Below, piece after piece: positions 14,550 to 21,133 of a DNA stretch of 39,288 nt. The notes below the pieces were generated by a model, which was not told the DNA's origin, searched no databases, and saw only the letters and a program-made list of their open reading frames with translations. The first letter of the stretch is position 1; each line of letters begins with the position of its first letter. A program made the translations under genes and the position numbers. This DNA comes from an uncultured Collinsella sp. (lineage in GTDB: Bacteria > Actinomycetota > Coriobacteriia > Coriobacteriales > Coriobacteriaceae): positions 1-39,288 of the forward strand of contig CABUSH010000021.1 of NCBI GenBank assembly GCA_902494195.1, read 5' to 3'.

Positions 14550-14948
14550 ATGAGAAAGATAGTTGTGGCGAGCCATTCCCTTCTCGCCCAGGGCTTCAAG
14601 GACACCCTCGAGTTCCTTACGGGTAAGAGTGACGCCGTCAACGCCGTGTGCGCCTACGTGAACGACAACGGCGAGGGGCTCGACGCGGCGGTCGAGGCGG
14701 CTCTTTCGGGCACTGACGAGGTCGTCGTCCTCACCGACGCGCTCGGCGGCAGCGTGAACCAGCGCTTCTCCCGCTTCGCCTCCGACCGGATCCACGTGAT
14801 CGCGGGTGTCAACCTCCCGCTCGCCATGACGGTCGCGCTCGCGCGCCCCGACGAGAAACTCGACTTCGACGCCCTCGTCGACGAGGCGCGCCAGCAGATC
14901 GTCTACGTGAACGGTGCCAGTTCCGCCGAGTGCGAAGACGACGAATAG
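14550..14948 (+). CDS. PTS mannose-family component IIA
   Basis: 132 residues of the EIIA-Man family. KIVVASHSLLAQGFKDTLEF places the phosphoryl-accepting His at position 9, and VVLTDALGGSVNQRFSRF is the second family block. It takes phosphate from HPr and gives it to IIB. Cytoplasmic. There are 26 bp between IID and this gene, and it is followed by the glycosidase 12 bp later. A separate IIA gene placed last is common in LevDEFG-like or Agu-like sets. Confidence 0.9.
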   Translation: MRKIVVASHSLLAQGFKDTLEFLTGKSDAVNAVCAYVNDNGEGLDAAVEAALSGTDEVVVLTDALGGSVNQRFSRFASDRIHVIAGVNLPLAMTVALARPDEKLDFDALVDEARQQIVYVNGASSAECEDDE

Positions 14949-14960
14949 AGGAGGTCGACG

Positions 14961-16085
14961 ATGAGAGAGTTCCTTAAGGACGTGTGGATGCACGGCGGTG
15001 AGGAAAGCCGCGCCATCACCCCCGAGAACATCACGGGCGAGAAGGGCCGTGCCGCCATGTCGGCCAGCCACCTCGGCGTCGGCCGCAAGGGCTCGTGCTG
15101 CGTGCCCCTTGAGTCCGGCGAGACCATCACGCTCGCGGACATCGAGGGCCCCGGCATCATCCGCCACATCTGGATGACCGTCCCCGACAAGACCGCCGCC
15201 GGCAGCTTCGTCATGCGCGACCTCGTGCTGCGCTTCTACTGGGACGACGAGGAGACCCCCTCGGTCGAGTGCCCTGTCGGCGACTTCTTCTGCAACGGCT
15301 TCGGTGAGCGCGCCATCGTCAACTCGATGCCCATCTGCGTGAACCCGACGGGCGGCATGAACTGCTACTTCGAGATGCCTTTCAGGAAGCACGCCAAGGT
15401 CACGCTTACGAGCGAGCACCCCGGGTTCATTAAGTACATCTTCTACACGTTCAACTACGCGCTCACCGACGTGCCGGACGACGCCATGTACTTCCACGCC
15501 CGTTTTAACCGCGAGCGCAGCACCCGCAGGGGCGTCGACTACACCGTGCTCGACGGCGTGCGCGGTAAGGGCTACTACGTCGGCACCTACATGGCCCTGT
15601 GCGCCCTGGAGCGCTATTGGTGGGGCGAGGGCGAGATGAAGTTTTTCCTCGACGGCGACGAGGAGTTTCCCACGGTCACCTCGACGGGAGCCGAGGACTA
15701 CTTCGGCGGTGCCTGGGCCTTCCTCGACAGGCCGCCCCACGCGCTGCCCGAGGCGCAGTGCTTCAACACGCTGTTCGCCGGCTACCCGTACCGCTCGACG
15801 CGCGACGCCACGCGCGACCGCTTCAGCGCGGGCAAGCCGAACCCGAACCCGATGCTCGCGACCAACGACGACGCGCTGCCCAGGCACGGCCTCTACAGGT
15901 GGCACCTTCCCGACCCGATCTCGTTCAAGGAGGACCTGCGCGTGACGTTCCAGGACCTCGGCAACGACGACATCAAGCTCTACGAGCGCGAGGACGACAT
16001 CTCCACCGTCGCCTACTGGTACCAAAGCGAGCCGCACGCCGTGCTCGCCCCGTTTGCCGCAAGGCAGGACCGCGTGCCCAGGTAG
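14961..16085 (+). CDS. GH172 (DUF2961) glycoside hydrolase, probable fructose/arabinofuranose-acting
   Basis: 374 residues with no signal peptide, so cytoplasmic. It has the DUF2961 core: GPGIIRHIWMTVPD, VPVGDFF-like CPVGDFFCNGFG, WWGEGEMKFFLDGD (220-233) and TSTGAEDYFGGAW (240-252). DUF2961 is now GH172, founded on a Bifidobacterium alpha-D-fructofuranosidase that makes and cleaves difructose dianhydride I; other members act on alpha-D-arabinofuranosides. The two catalytic glutamates of that enzyme are 21 residues apart. Here Glu223/Glu225 and Glu245 are the matching candidates (inferred by motif). The ribosome site is GAGGAGG at 6 bp. Lying between a mannose-type PTS and a ROK fructokinase, it probably splits an imported fructose disaccharide or dianhydride, perhaps as its phosphate. 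Confidence 0.85.
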   Translation: MREFLKDVWMHGGEESRAITPENITGEKGRAAMSASHLGVGRKGSCCVPLESGETITLADIEGPGIIRHIWMTVPDKTAAGSFVMRDLVLRFYWDDEETPSVECPVGDFFCNGFGERAIVNSMPICVNPTGGMNCYFEMPFRKHAKVTLTSEHPGFIKYIFYTFNYALTDVPDDAMYFHARFNRERSTRRGVDYTVLDGVRGKGYYVGTYMALCALERYWWGEGEMKFFLDGDEEFPTVTSTGAEDYFGGAWAFLDRPPHALPEAQCFNTLFAGYPYRSTRDATRDRFSAGKPNPNPMLATNDDALPRHGLYRWHLPDPISFKEDLRVTFQDLGNDDIKLYEREDDISTVAYWYQSEPHAVLAPFAARQDRVPR

Positions 16086-16112
16086 GGTCGCCTCGAAACA
16101 AGCCAACGTTAT

Positions 16113-16150
16113 GGGCGCCCGCGGTTGACCATGACTGCGGGCGTCCCTTT
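16113..16150 (+). terminator. Hairpin between glycosidase and fructokinase
   Basis: GGGCGCCCGCGGT pairs with ACTGCGGGCGTCCC, followed only by TTTG. It is strong enough to slow polymerase or to stabilise the upstream mRNA end, but the T-run is short. It could lower expression of the kinase relative to the PTS genes. Confidence 0.45.
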
Positions 16151-16164
16151 GTAAGGAGGATCAC

Positions 16165-17049
16165 ATGAGCGAAAAGCAAATGAGGCTCGGCGCCCTCGAA
16201 GCCGGCGGGACCAAGATGGTCTGTGCCGTGGTGTCCGGCGACGGCGAGGTCCTCGACCGTATGGAGACCCCGACGCTTATGCCCGCCGAGACCGTCCCGC
16301 AAATGGTCGAGTGGTTCACCGCCCGCGATGTGGACGCGTTGGGCATCGGCGCCTTCGGCCCGACCTGCGTCGACCCCAACGATGAGCGCTACGGTTCCAT
16401 CCTCCAGACGCCCAAGCTCGCGTGGCGAGGCTATGGTCTTCGCGCCGCGTTCGCCGACGCCCTCGGGATTCCGGTGGCCTACGACACGGACGTGAACGTT
16501 GCCTGCCTCGGCGAAGTAGTCTTCGGCTGCTGCAAGGGGCTCGAGGACGCCGTCTACGTGACCATCGGCACCGGCGTGGGCGCGGGCGTCATGTGCGCGG
16601 GCAGGCTCCTTCACGGCATGCTGCACCCCGAGGCCGGCCACATGCTGGTAAGGACCCGTCCCACCGAGGAGGGACGCTGCGTCTGCCCGAGCCACGCGAG
16701 CTGTCTCGAGGGCCTCGCCTCCGGCCCCGCCATCGCCGCGCGCTGGGGAAAGCCCGCGGCCGAGCTCGCGGACAACGCTGAGGTGTGGGCGCTCGAGGGG
16801 GATTATCTGGGGCAGATGTGCGCGAACCTCGTGCTCATGTACTCGCCTTGCCGTATCGTCCTCGGCGGCGGCGTGATGCACCAGGAGCAGCTCTACGGCA
16901 TCGTCCGCAAGAAGACCCTCGAATATCTGGGCGGCTACATCCAGACTGCCGAGCTTAAGGACATGGAGAGCTACATCTGCGCCCCGGGCTGCGGCGGCGA
17001 CCAAGGAATCCTTGGCGCGGCCGAGCTGGCAAGAAGGACGCTCGCGTAA
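16165..17049 (+). CDS. ROK-family fructokinase
   Basis: 294 residues. The N-terminal LGALEAGGTKMVCAVV is the ATP-phosphate loop, YDTDVNVACLGE carries the catalytic aspartate (Asp109), and ITIGTGVGAGVM-like VTIGTGVGAGVM follows. The zinc site is His159, Cys174, His177 and Cys180 (H-P-E-A-G-H, then C-P-S-H-A-S-C). The L-E-A-G-G-T-K start and the C-P-x-H-x-x-C spacing match ScrK/GmuE-type fructokinases. It phosphorylates free fructose to fructose 6-phosphate. The ribosome site is AAGGAGG at 7 bp. As the last gene of the PTS-GH172 operon it would capture the non-phosphorylated fructose released by the hydrolase. Confidence 0.88.
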   Translation: MSEKQMRLGALEAGGTKMVCAVVSGDGEVLDRMETPTLMPAETVPQMVEWFTARDVDALGIGAFGPTCVDPNDERYGSILQTPKLAWRGYGLRAAFADALGIPVAYDTDVNVACLGEVVFGCCKGLEDAVYVTIGTGVGAGVMCAGRLLHGMLHPEAGHMLVRTRPTEEGRCVCPSHASCLEGLASGPAIAARWGKPAAELADNAEVWALEGDYLGQMCANLVLMYSPCRIVLGGGVMHQEQLYGIVRKKTLEYLGGYIQTAELKDMESYICAPGCGGDQGILGAAELARRTLA

Positions 17050-17082
17050 CTTGCGCTCTCTCCGCCATACAACGCGTTAAGA

Positions 17083-17131
17083 AAAGACGAGCGCTTCTTG
17101 CCAATTGGGCGGCAAGAAGCGCTCATCTTTT
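17083..17131 (+). terminator. Operon terminator
   Basis: GAGCGCTTCTTGCC and GGCAAGAAGCGCTC form a perfect 14-bp stem with an 8-base loop, flanked by AAAAGAC and ATCTTTT. It ends the PTS-GH172-fructokinase operon and could also work in reverse. Confidence 0.9.
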
Positions 17132-17165
17132 GCATTTGTTTTTGGGGCAGGATGCCCCGCCTCCG

Positions 17166-17393
17166 CTAGAGTCTCTGGACCGCCACACCCACGAGGTTTG
17201 GACCGGTGTGGACAAGAAGCGCGGGGCTGATGTCGGAGCGGACGACCTCCACCGCGTTGGCCACGCGCTCGCGCAGGGCCTGCTCCATGCGGTCATAGAG
17301 GCCGGCGTAGGGTGAGGTGCGGCTCACGGCAAAGCGCACCTTGGGGTGCTTCTCGACGATGGCGGCGATGAGCTTGACCTCGGTGCGATGCGG
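17166..17393 (-). pseudogene. DegV-family protein, C-terminal fragment
   Basis: About 70 residues ending VRSDISPALLVHTGPNLVGV then AVQRL. I-x-P-x-x-x-x-H-T-G-P-x-x-x-G-V is the conserved end of DegV fatty-acid-binding proteins, which supply fatty acids to the FakA kinase. The N-terminal lobe is absent. The frame runs into an IS200/IS605 TnpA start at about 17391, so insertion and deletion removed the rest. Confidence 0.65.
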
Positions 17394-17443
17394 TACTTGC
17401 ACAGCCATTTCGTGTGCGCGAGGCTGTTGGCTTTCTGGGCCAC
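17392..17443 (-). pseudogene. tnpA: IS200/IS605 TnpA, N-terminal fragment
   Basis: From GTG 17443 the frame reads V-A-Q-K-A-N-S-L-A-H-T-K-W-L-C-K-Y-R-I. N-S-L-A-H-T-K-W-x-C-K-Y-H-I-V-F is the well-known start of IS200 Y1 transposases. Similarity ends after K-Y-R-I, and the catalytic HuH and Tyr are lost. The upstream hairpin at 17452-17500 fits the element layout. Confidence 0.6.
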
Positions 17444-17451
17444 AGCAATCA

Positions 17452-17500
17452 CCTTCCCCCTAGCATGATGACCTGAACAATCCTCATGCTAGGGGGAAGG
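17452..17500. terminator. 17-bp perfect inverted repeat upstream of TnpA remnant
   Basis: CCTTCCCCCTAGCATGA and TCATGCTAGGGGGAAGG, 15-base loop, then TTTTG on the plus strand. IS200 elements carry such an inverted repeat between the left end and tnpA that blocks read-through transcription. On the minus strand it sits 9 bp before the TnpA start. Confidence 0.7.
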
Positions 17501-17526
17501 TTTTGTCGCGTAGCGGAAATTGGCCT

Positions 17527-17545
17527 CCACCCGCTGAGCGGGTGG
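17527..17545. mobile_element. Likely IS200/IS605 left-end hairpin
   Basis: CCACCCGCTGAGCGGGTGG is a perfect imperfect-loop palindrome of the kind TnpA recognises as single-stranded DNA at element ends. Two shorter palindromes, GCCGCGCGGC and GGACTAAAGTCC, follow within 35 bp. With the TnpA start and the internal terminator in the right order on the minus strand, it marks the old left end of the element at roughly 17550-17600. Confidence 0.45.
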
Positions 17546-17700
17546 CTTTCTATGCCGCGCGGCACGGACTAAAGTCCATGAATAAAACAATCCCGCGGGT
17601 ATTTGGGTGCGCACGCATTGACCGTGCCCTTGCACGCCCAATATGCGCCGTAAAAGCCGTCTTCTTCAACGCCAAAGTGAATGGGCTTCATTTTTGCCTT

Positions 17701-18531
17701 TTAAAATCTTATTTTTACGATTTGCATTTTCATCCCGTTGTCACCGACCCTTGCGAGAAACCGGAAAAAGCCGCTGACAGAAGGGTCTCTCAAATCGTTG
17801 TAGCCCAGCATATAGCCGCGACTTGTGACCTGCAGACGGCTGTCCCACGTGCCGATTTCCTTGGCGGCATCCGAAACCGCAAAATATGCCCCCACATCCT
17901 TGATTTTTGCAGTCTTAAGCCATGTTTTTGCGATCATCTTTACTGCCGTCCGATTGGCAGCATCAAAGACCAGCACACCGCCGGGGAAAGCGTCTGCCAT
18001 CCCCCGTACCAGTTCCCGGACCTGCTGGGTCAGAAAGTAATAGAACACCCCGGAGGCAAAGAACACCGCCCCGCCGGAGGCATCGATTTTGCTAAACCAT
18101 GCGGTGTCTTTCAGGTCGCAGGGGATAATATGTTCTCGATCCCCGGCGGGCAGTAGCTGCTGCCGCAAGGCAATCACATCCGGGAAGTCCAGATTGTAGA
18201 TCTTGCATCTACCGTTGTCGCAGGTTCTGCCGGTGTTGTCCAGCCCGCAGCCCAGATTGACCACCGCCGCATTGGGGTGGCCTTTCAGGTAATCCCGCAC
18301 CTCGAAAGCAAGATCACTCTGCCGTGTGGCCACCTCCAGCGCACCAAAGCGCTGCATCAGGCTGCGGGAGTTTTTCTCTGCCTCTGAAAAGTCGTAGTCG
18401 ATCTGGTCGAGCAGGCGAACCGCTGTTTCATCCCTGTAAAGGTTCGGGTACAGCTCCGTACACAGCTTTCGGGAATACAGTGGGAGGATCAGTGTCTCCT
18501 GCACGGTGTTTTTCTCAATTTTACATTTCAT
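17701..18531 (-). CDS. Class I SAM methyltransferase, leucine carboxyl methyltransferase/TcmP type
   Basis: 276 residues from ATG 18531 (ribosome site GAGGAAG at 6 bp); longer starts read another frame's sequence. The SAM-binding block is VVNLGCGLDNTGR (90-102), followed by IYNLDFPDVIALR, PCDLKDTAWFSKID and VFFASGVFYYF. This is the layout of the LCM/TcmP O-methyltransferase family (PF04072), whose bacterial members methylate carboxyl or hydroxyl groups of small molecules. The substrate is unknown. It follows two other methyltransferase genes on the same strand. Codon use here is less G/C-biased than in the PTS operon and looks clostridial, suggesting transfer from a Firmicute. Confidence 0.75.
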   Translation of the reverse strand: MKCKIEKNTVQETLILPLYSRKLCTELYPNLYRDETAVRLLDQIDYDFSEAEKNSRSLMQRFGALEVATRQSDLAFEVRDYLKGHPNAAVVNLGCGLDNTGRTCDNGRCKIYNLDFPDVIALRQQLLPAGDREHIIPCDLKDTAWFSKIDASGGAVFFASGVFYYFLTQQVRELVRGMADAFPGGVLVFDAANRTAVKMIAKTWLKTAKIKDVGAYFAVSDAAKEIGTWDSRLQVTSRGYMLGYNDLRDPSVSGFFRFLARVGDNGMKMQIVKIRF

Positions 18532-18542
18532 AGGTTTCTTCC

Positions 18543-18964
18543 TCAGTGAATAAAAACTGTCATAATTGCCGCCAGCACAGCCGCTATGACCGTCATGCCT
18601 ATCGCCATGTGCAGGATGGATGCAAAAATGCCCGCATGACGTCCTCAAACGCCATATCCGCCACACTGCCTTGCAGAACGGCGCAACGCCCCTCCTGAAT
18701 TGCAGTTCGGTTGAGCTTTCTAGCCTTCTCCACGCTGACGGGCGAATAGTCGATGCCCTTGACGACGCCATGCGGGCATTTTTTCAGCAGCCGTTTTATG
18801 TTTGCCCCGCCGCCGCAGCCGCAATCCAGCACCTTGGCATTTGGCGCAAGTCGTAGAAATTGAAGTCCCCACTGCGCCACAGGGCTGTGGCCCAGATTCA
18901 TCATGGCAACCATAAGTTTTCCGCCGAGGCCCACGGGCTTGCGGGTGTTTTCAAAGAACGACAT
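18543..18964 (-). pseudogene. Class I SAM methyltransferase fragment fused to a membrane-segment tail
   Basis: The frame from ATG 18964 reads MSFFENTRKPVGLGGKLMVA, then motif I VLDCGCGGGANIKRLL and GIDYSPVSVEKARKLN. It matches methyltransferases until V-A-D-M, then stops at 18599. The second half of the domain is missing. From about 18612 to the TGA at 18543 another frame encodes ILHMAIGMTVIAAVLAAIMT and VFIH, clearly the last membrane helix of a different protein. A deletion joined two gene ends. Its start overlaps the end of the next methyltransferase by 14 bp, so the original genes were coupled. Confidence 0.6.
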
Positions 18965-19580
18965 CTGGTCCCTCCGATTTCGTGCATTCCGCATAGGTCA
19001 ACGGGAACGAAGCCTTCAGCACCGCGCTTTTCTGCACCGCCCAGCCGTTTTGACGCAGGAAACACAGGTATTCCTCGCTTGTCCACCTGCTGTGGAGGGG
19101 GAATCCTGCCATACTCATGAAAAAGGCTTTTACCTTGCCGGAAACCGAGTTTCCCGCGTGGGTGAAGGTTGGCGCGATGAGCACGCCGTCGTCCTTCAGC
19201 ACCCGCCTGATTTCTTGCAGGGCCTTTTCTGGATGCGGCACTATGTGAAGCGCGTTGGACGCGATCACCACTTCGAAGGACTTCTGTGCATAGGGCAGGC
19301 GGAACATATCTTGTACGGAAAAGTGCAGCTTTGCGGATTGATGGTCCCGCTTTGCTTCAAGGATCATCTTTGCAGAAGCGTCCGTAGCCTCGATGTGCGC
19401 CGCCGCATTCACGATGCTCTTTGCGATAAGCCCCGTGCCGGTAGCAACCTCCAGCACGGTTTTTGCTTTCACCACCGGCCGGATCAGCCCATACATCTTC
19501 TCGTACGCCGCCCGGTCGTTTCGCATGAAACGGTCGTACCGACCGGCATTCTTGTCCCAGAAGCCCTTGCGTCCGTGCAT
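18951..19580 (-). CDS. Class I SAM-dependent methyltransferase
   Basis: 209 residues from ATG 19580. Motif I is VLEVATGTGLIAKSI (42-56), then IEATDASAKMI, a post-motif SVQDMFRLPYAQKSFEVVIA, ALHIVPHPEKALQEIRRVLK and VLIAPTF. It is a complete methyltransferase of the UbiE/methyltransf_11 type acting on a small molecule; the substrate is unknown. The last 40 residues lie in GKVKAFFMSM...SRWTSEEYLCFL. GGGGGCG is the only ribosome-site-like sequence. It heads a three-gene minus-strand set and has an operator-like palindrome over its -10. Confidence 0.75.
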   Translation of the reverse strand: MHGRKGFWDKNAGRYDRFMRNDRAAYEKMYGLIRPVVKAKTVLEVATGTGLIAKSIVNAAAHIEATDASAKMILEAKRDHQSAKLHFSVQDMFRLPYAQKSFEVVIASNALHIVPHPEKALQEIRRVLKDDGVLIAPTFTHAGNSVSGKVKAFFMSMAGFPLHSRWTSEEYLCFLRQNGWAVQKSAVLKASFPLTYAECTKSEGPDVVL

Positions 19581-19597
19581 GGCTATCGCCCCCAAAC

Positions 19598-19615
19598 AGT
19601 TAGAGCCATCTAACT
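19598..19615 (-). promoter_or_regulatory. Operator-like palindrome at the methyltransferase promoter
   Basis: AGTTAGA-GCCA-TCTAACT, a 7-bp inverted repeat. On the minus strand it overlaps a possible -10 TATAGT (19612-19617). Position and symmetry fit a TetR- or ArsR-type repressor site controlling the methyltransferase genes. No regulator gene is present. Confidence 0.4.
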
Positions 19616-19639
19616 ATAACACGCGAATCGTGCAGCAAG

Positions 19640-19655
19640 ATAAGGCTAGCCTTAT
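19640..19655. promoter_or_regulatory. DtxR-box-like palindrome
   Basis: ATAAGGCTAGCCTTAT is a perfect 16-bp palindrome that resembles the actinobacterial iron-regulator (DtxR/IdeR) box TWAGGTTAGSCTWACC. It is followed by TTTT, so a small terminator is the alternative. No iron-transport gene remains next to it. Confidence 0.35.
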
Positions 19656-19754
19656 TTTCTTGGCAAAGACGCATCTCTCCGGCTTTCGCCTATAGCGGCG
19701 CGAGCCAGATGCTAGGCTGGAGCTGAAGAAGGGGCTTGGCGGACAGGTAGGTCG

Positions 19755-19816
19755 ATTCCGGTTCCCGGAACGGTGGTCCAGCCAATTACACCAGGGCTCT
19801 AGCCATTGAGTGGGAA
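19755..19816 (+). repeat. Copy D of the I-E-W-E-stop 3' end
   Basis: The frame reads D-S-G-S-R-N-G-G-P-A-N-Y-T-R-A-L-A-I-E-W-E-TAG with a stop just upstream. The last five residues equal copy A, with synonymous changes (ATC to ATT, GAG to GAA), so the match is protein-like. Like the other copies, it is an isolated gene end. Confidence 0.35.
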
Positions 19817-19829
19817 TAGGGATTTCTTT

Positions 19830-19878
19830 AGTTATGGGGGTATAAATTTGATTCCCTTTAGGATAAACCCCCATGACT
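19830..19878. repeat. 12-bp inverted repeat with 25-base loop
   Basis: AGTTATGGGGGT and ACCCCCATGACT pair with one mismatch. A second hairpin, CTCCAAT-GAAG-ATTGGAG, follows at about 19898-19915. The intervening sequence has no gene. These may be the left boundary structures of the toxin locus or a former small element. Confidence 0.5.
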
Positions 19879-19967
19879 ACATGAATTGACCTGCTGACTC
19901 CAATGAAGATTGGAGGGTAACGGCCAGGGGTGACGGCCCGGCGAGTGTTATTTTGCGAGCTATGCGC

Positions 19968-19996
19968 ATTGAAAGCGACCTTTCGTGGTATAAACT
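19968..19996 (+). promoter_or_regulatory. Possible promoter of the type III toxin locus
   Basis: CATTGA (19968-19973), a 16-bp spacer and TATAAACT as -10. It points to a gene-free 140-bp segment that ends at a strong hairpin before the toxin gene, the usual layout of an RNA antitoxin promoter. Confidence 0.4.
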
Positions 19997-19997
19997 A

Positions 19998-20125
19998 CTT
20001 GCCGGAAGCCGCGGCTTTCAGAGTACGGCTTACGTGTACGTTTAACCTCCGTGGGCGACGGGGTGCCGCAAGGCGTAGAATATCGTCCACCTGTAGGGGC
20101 CTGCAGCGATGCGGGCCCCGCTTCG
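19998..20125 (+). ncRNA. Candidate RNA antitoxin region of the type III system
   Basis: A structured, non-coding segment: AAGCCG...CGGCTT, GTGGGCGA...TCGTCCAC enclosing GCC-GCAA-GGC, then the stem GGGGCCTGCA-GCGA-TGCGGGCCCC (20096-20119). Type III loci have promoter, repeat RNA, leaky terminator, toxin in this order. I could not find the clear tandem repeats of about 35-45 bases that such antitoxins carry, so either they are degenerate or the antitoxin is unusual. Confidence 0.35.
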
Positions 20126-20144
20126 TATGAAGGGGGCGTAACCG

Positions 20145-20594
20145 ATGAAGATCGTATCCATCTCCCAGGACTTCTTCGACCTCGTCGAGGGCGACCGCGA
20201 GCTCATGCTTAAGCACAATCGCCCCTGCATCGTGGTGGTGAGGCTGCGTTTCCGCGGGAAGCGCAGGGACTTCGCCGTGCCGCTGCGTTCCAACATCGCC
20301 CCTAACGTGCCCAAAGACCAGTACTTTGCGTTGCCACCCCGCCCCACGACGCGCCCCGGCTGCCGCCACGGCATCCACTACATCAAGATGTTTCCCATAA
20401 CCAAGGCCTACCAGCGCCGCTTCAGGACCGAGGGCTCGACCTACTACGAGACACTCCAGCGCATCATCGACGGCAACACCAAGCGCATTGTCTCCGAGTG
20501 CCAGGCGTACCTTGACCGCTACGAGCGCGAGGGAAGGTCTCGTTTTGCCGTCGACATCGACCGCATCGTGGGGCTGTTGGAGGGCGAGAAGTAG
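20145..20594 (+). CDS. Type III toxin-antitoxin endoribonuclease toxin (ToxN/AbiQ/CptN-like)
   Basis: 149 residues from ATG 20145 (AAGGGGG at 8 bp). The fold-defining blocks are KIVSISQDFFDLV, RPCIVVVRLRFRGKRRDFAV-type strands, PLRSNI and the basic RHGIHYIKMFPITKAY, then a helical end SECQAYLDRYERE. The size, the strand 'x-P-L-x-S' and the following 'H-G-x-x-x-I-K-M-x-P' agree with ToxN-family endoribonucleases, most like the CptIN subgroup by memory. Such toxins cut mRNA and are held by a repeat RNA encoded just upstream; many abort phage infection. A broken AAA_14 ATPase follows 3 bp later. The subgroup call and the state of the antitoxin are uncertain. Confidence 0.6.
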   Translation: MKIVSISQDFFDLVEGDRELMLKHNRPCIVVVRLRFRGKRRDFAVPLRSNIAPNVPKDQYFALPPRPTTRPGCRHGIHYIKMFPITKAYQRRFRTEGSTYYETLQRIIDGNTKRIVSECQAYLDRYEREGRSRFAVDIDRIVGLLEGEK

Positions 20595-20596
20595 GG

Positions 20597-21085
20597 CACC
20601 TGGGACATCAAGGTGATCACGGGGATGCGCCGCTCCAGCAAGTCCTAGCTCATGAAGGCGTTCTCCGCCTCCGTTGCTCGGAGGGACCCATCCTCCAACA
20701 ACGTTTACGTCGATCTGCTGGACCTCGACAGCGAGCCGTCGCTCGAGTACCACGCGCTGCATCACGAAATCATAGAGCGGCACAAAGAGGGCGCCCGCAA
20801 CTGTCTCTTCATCGACGAGGTGCGGCTGTGGCGGGGGTTTCGAGAAAGCAATTAACAGCATTCACGCACGTGGCGGATGGGATATCTACCTCACGGGATC
20901 GAACGCGTTCCTCCTGAGTGCGGACCTGACGACCCTGTTCACAGGGCGCCATGGGGAGGTACACATCCTCCCCTTCAGCGAATACCGCTCCTACTTTGAT
21001 GAGCAGGGGGCCGTCGACGACGACTTCGACGGATTCATCAGGCGCGGCGGGCTCGCCGGGTCCTACGATTACGATGGCATCTCGG
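20597..21085 (+). pseudogene. AAA_14/DUF4143 ATPase, N-terminal half, inactivated
   Basis: Two frames together give an AAA_14 protein: IKVITGMRRSSKS (Walker A, normally GxRRxGKS), an in-frame TAG, LMKAF, VYVDLLDLDSEPSLEYHAL, Walker B CLFIDEVRLWRGF, a frameshift near 20835, then AINSIHARGGWDIYLTGSNA, FLLSADLTTLFTGRH and FIRRGGLAGSYDYDG. These are the family's sensor-1 (T-G-S-N) and L-F-T-G-R landmarks. The Walker A glycine is Ser, a stop follows it, and the C-terminal DUF4143 part is absent where the alcohol dehydrogenase begins. C-terminal scraps of the same family are at 4356-4551 and 26288-26380. Confidence 0.75.
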
Positions 21086-21133
21086 AGTCGTACGGTTTCC
21101 TTCGGCGCGGGCGGATCGGGACCGAGCGCCGAT

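Noticed and set aside
14547..17004. Long minus-strand frames (14547-16106 and 15973-17004)
   Set aside because: Shadows of the IIA, GH172 and fructokinase genes, which have intact motifs and ribosome sites.
19735..19805. tRNA-like sequence on the minus strand (GCCCTGGTGTAATTGGC...)
   Set aside because: The acceptor ends do not pair, there is no proper T-loop and the anticodon stem is one base short. The plus-strand reading as a gene end explains it better.
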